Part shown: piece by piece, positions 14,878 to 16,264 of the stretch
Numbering within the stretch: the first letter of the stretch is position 1
Layout: each line of letters starts with the position of its first letter
Notes under the pieces: model-generated
The model's database searches: none
What the model was told of the DNA's origin: nothing
The model's input: only the letters and a program-made list of their open reading frames with translations
Assembly (NCBI GenBank): GCA_001781715.1
Contig: MFMD01000035.1
Location: forward strand, 1 to 16,264
Direction: 5' to 3'
Length of the DNA stretch: 16,264 nucleotides
Source: Candidatus Kaiserbacteria bacterium RIFCSPLOWO2_01_FULL_55_19
Lineage (GTDB): Bacteria > Patescibacteriota > Minisyncoccia > Phycocordibacterales > Phycocordibacteraceae
Translations under genes and position numbers: made by a program

Positions 14878-15495
14878 ATGAATAAATACACCGTTGGCCT
14901 CTTCCTGTCCCTTGCTCTACTCGCCACCCCAGTAACGGCACAAGCCATAACTAACACCAAGGGACTTTCTGCAGACCAAGTAAATACCATCGTCCAGCTC
15001 CTCCAGTCGTTTAATGTGGAGGCATCAATCATTGAGAAGGTGAAGGCATCACTCGGCGCCGCGACTTCAGCGGTAGAAAAGAGGTTCTGCCATACCTTTG
15101 AGAAAGACTTGACCGTGGGGAGTAAGGGGGATGAGGTTATAGCGCTTACCCAAGCTTTGAAGACCTCGGGCATTACCACCACGGGGGATGCTTCAAAATT
15201 CACTGAAAATAATGCCGGTGATGTGGTCGCCTTCCAAGCGAAGCACGGTATCCGCCAGACAGGATATGTCGGCCCGCTCACGCGCGCAAAGTTGAATGCG
15301 CTCTATCGGTGCCAGAATGGCGAATCGTCATCGCTTGTTCCAAAACCGACACAGAATCCGATACCCCCGAAAGAGTGCCCGTCTATCGTTACTCCGGCGT
15401 GTGTCGGTAAGGCAATTGTAGGTTCAGACGGTTGTATGATCGGATGGAAGTGCACTACGACCACGAGCGCGACATCAACCTCGTCATCCTACTAA
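14878..15495 (+). CDS. Secreted peptidoglycan-binding-domain protein
   Basis: 205 residues. A signal peptide is clear: MNKY, hydrophobic VGLFLSLALLATPVTAQA, likely cut after AQA at residue 23. Residues 24-68 are a helical spacer. A PG_binding_1-type domain spans about 71-145 (CHTFEKDLTVGSKGDEVIALTQAL...VVAFQAKHGIRQTGYVGPLTRAKLNALYRC), with C71 and C145 flanking it and possibly joined by a disulfide. A proline-rich linker leads to a small four-cysteine tail (C168, C175, C186, C192), then a Ser/Thr tail. Similar proteins, a PG-binding module plus a cysteine-patterned tail, are common in Parcubacteria, where they probably sit in the wall or envelope; no catalytic domain is present. The gene is convergent with efp, only eight bases apart. 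Confidence 0.85.
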   Translation: MNKYTVGLFLSLALLATPVTAQAITNTKGLSADQVNTIVQLLQSFNVEASIIEKVKASLGAATSAVEKRFCHTFEKDLTVGSKGDEVIALTQALKTSGITTTGDASKFTENNAGDVVAFQAKHGIRQTGYVGPLTRAKLNALYRCQNGESSSLVPKPTQNPIPPKECPSIVTPACVGKAIVGSDGCMIGWKCTTTTSATSTSSSY

Positions 15496-15503
15496 GGTTC
15501 AGA

Positions 15504-16079
15504 TTACGCCTTCTCAACACGTTCGGTGTAGAGACCAGTGTCGGTGTTGATGCGGACGATGTCGCCAGTATTGATGAAAAGCGGGACTTGTATCTTCGCG
15601 CCGCTCACAAGTTCGGCAAGCTTGCTCCCGCCCGAGACAGTGTTGCCTTTGACGGCCGGCGGGGAATCCTTCACTTCAAGGTCAACTTTGACCGATATCT
15701 TTATCGTCATCGGCTTCTCTTCGTGGGTGAGGACCTCAACAACGCTATTTGATATCAGCCACTGAACCTTATCGTGCACCACCTCTTCAGGGAATGAGAA
15801 ACGGTTTTTCAGATTGCCAACCTCGGCAAACCAACTCTCGCCCTTGTTCGTGTAGAGATAGACCGCCTGCATCGTGTCCACCTCCGCCTCATTCATAGTC
15901 TCGTTCTGGTGGAACGAGATTTCAATAACCTTGCCGGAGACGAGATGGCGTAGCTTGGTCTGATTTACCGGCTTACGCATCTGCATACGGAAGATATGGG
16001 ACGACAAGACCTCGTAAGGCTCGTTATTGTAGGTAATGATGCATTTCGGGAGGATTTCGTTGTAGGAGAGGACAGCCAT
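15504..16079 (-). CDS. efp: Elongation factor P with a non-canonical tip loop
   Basis: EF-P helps stalled ribosomes form peptide bonds at consecutive prolines. 191 residues, normal length. The KOW-like N domain (MAVLSYNEILPKCIITYNNEPYEVLSSHIFR), the middle OB domain and the C-terminal OB domain ending GDIVRINTDTGLYTERV are all present. The tip loop, usually PGKGxA with a modified Lys34 (or Arg32), reads FRMQMRKPVNQTKL here: by ungapped alignment on TKL, the tip position is M34, flanked by Q33 and R35. It is the only complete gene on the minus strand, divergent from a sigma factor gene and convergent with the secreted protein gene. Upstream on its strand, TATAAC (16114-16109) could be a -10 with a leader of about 23 bases; TAGTTT seven bases from the ATG is a leaderless alternative. 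Confidence 0.93.
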   Translation of the reverse strand: MAVLSYNEILPKCIITYNNEPYEVLSSHIFRMQMRKPVNQTKLRHLVSGKVIEISFHQNETMNEAEVDTMQAVYLYTNKGESWFAEVGNLKNRFSFPEEVVHDKVQWLISNSVVEVLTHEEKPMTIKISVKVDLEVKDSPPAVKGNTVSGGSKLAELVSGAKIQVPLFINTGDIVRINTDTGLYTERVEKA

Positions 16080-16108
16080 AGGTCTGAAACTACTGGTGAA
16101 TAAGTGTT

Positions 16109-16114
16109 GTTATA
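16109..16114 (-). promoter_or_regulatory. Possible efp -10 box
   Basis: On the minus strand TATAAC precedes the efp ATG by 29 bases. No good -35. A small perfect hairpin, CCGCC (16122-16126) with GGCGG (16130-16134), lies upstream between the divergent genes. Confidence 0.4.
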
Positions 16115-16141
16115 AAAAGTGCCGCCAAGGGCGGATTCGTG

Positions 16142-16147
16142 TATGCT
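16142..16147 (+). promoter_or_regulatory. Possible -10 box of the sigma factor gene
   Basis: TATGCT lies ten bases before the ATG at 16158, giving a predicted leader of about three to four bases. It fits the near-leaderless pattern of the window. Confidence 0.4.
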
Positions 16148-16157
16148 AGCAGACATT

Positions 16158-16264
16158 ATGAGTTTTTCAACCACGGAGCTCGTAACGCTCACTGATGCGG
16201 AGGTACTTGCCCGCTCGGAGCGGGAGCCCGACCTCTTCGCCATCCTCGTCCGCCGCTATGAGGC
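16158..16264 (+). CDS. Sigma-70 family (ECF-like) RNA polymerase sigma factor, N-terminus only
   Basis: The frame runs open from ATG 16158 to the window edge: 35 full codons translating to MSFSTTELVTLTDAEVLARSEREPDLFAILVRRYE. The part from LTDAEVLARS to FAILVRRYE matches the start of sigma region 2 in ECF-type factors (pattern: sDeeLv..s..gd...F..Lv.rYe). Such factors direct RNA polymerase to alternative promoters. The rest of the protein, including region 4 and any anti-sigma partner, lies outside the window. The family call rests on about 25 residues, so the subgroup is unknown. Confidence 0.75.
   Translation, partial: MSFSTTELVTLTDAEVLARSEREPDLFAILVRRYE

Noticed and set aside
1..16264. 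CRISPR arrays, tRNA genes, insertion sequences or prophage genes
   Set aside because: No regularly spaced repeats, no tRNA-like cloverleaf or CCA-ended segment, and no transposase, integrase or phage protein recognised on either strand.

Overview
This window looks like chromosomal DNA from a Candidate Phyla Radiation (Patescibacteria, probably Parcubacteria-like) bacterium. That is an inference from gene content: a small RecO, a secreted peptidoglycan-binding protein with a cysteine-patterned tail, a membrane-anchored beta-repeat protein, an EF-P with a non-canonical tip, rpsF-ssb-rpsR with no rplI behind it, and very tight gene packing. TGA ends two genes in plausible places (glyS and the small membrane protein), so the UGA-as-glycine code of Gracilibacteria/Absconditabacteria is not in use here.

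Layout. 1-1075 is the 3' part of glyA. 1076-1411 has no convincing protein but holds a possible structured RNA: a -10-like box, several self-consistent stems and a strong terminator. 1412-12216 is a dense + strand run in which four aminoacyl-tRNA synthetase genes (argS, ileS, glyS, metG) alternate with recO, a 629-residue anchored surface protein and an AI-2E/PerM-family membrane protein. The ileS-recO junction is an unusual 79-base inverted repeat that covers both the ileS stop and the recO start. 12282-12707 is a small multi-membrane protein with its own leader and terminator. tatD follows, then rpsF-ssb-rpsR, then a secreted PG-binding protein. efp lies on the minus strand, convergent with the secreted protein gene. 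The window ends in the first 35 codons of a sigma-70-family (ECF-like) factor, divergent from efp.

How the genes work together. Most are translation genes: four synthetases, S6, S18 and EF-P. SHMT supplies one-carbon units and glycine. SSB, RecO and TatD serve DNA maintenance. The remaining genes are envelope proteins.

The most notable non-coding pattern is that many genes have a -10-like hexamer ending 6-9 bases before the ATG, often with no clear Shine-Dalgarno. This suggests widespread leaderless or nearly leaderless transcription. The best points to follow up are the leaderless promoters, the ileS/recO inverted repeat, the candidate RNA before argS, the GlyRS lacking its usual insertion, the EF-P without Lys/Arg at its tip, and AT-rich domain-sized patches inside three synthetase genes.
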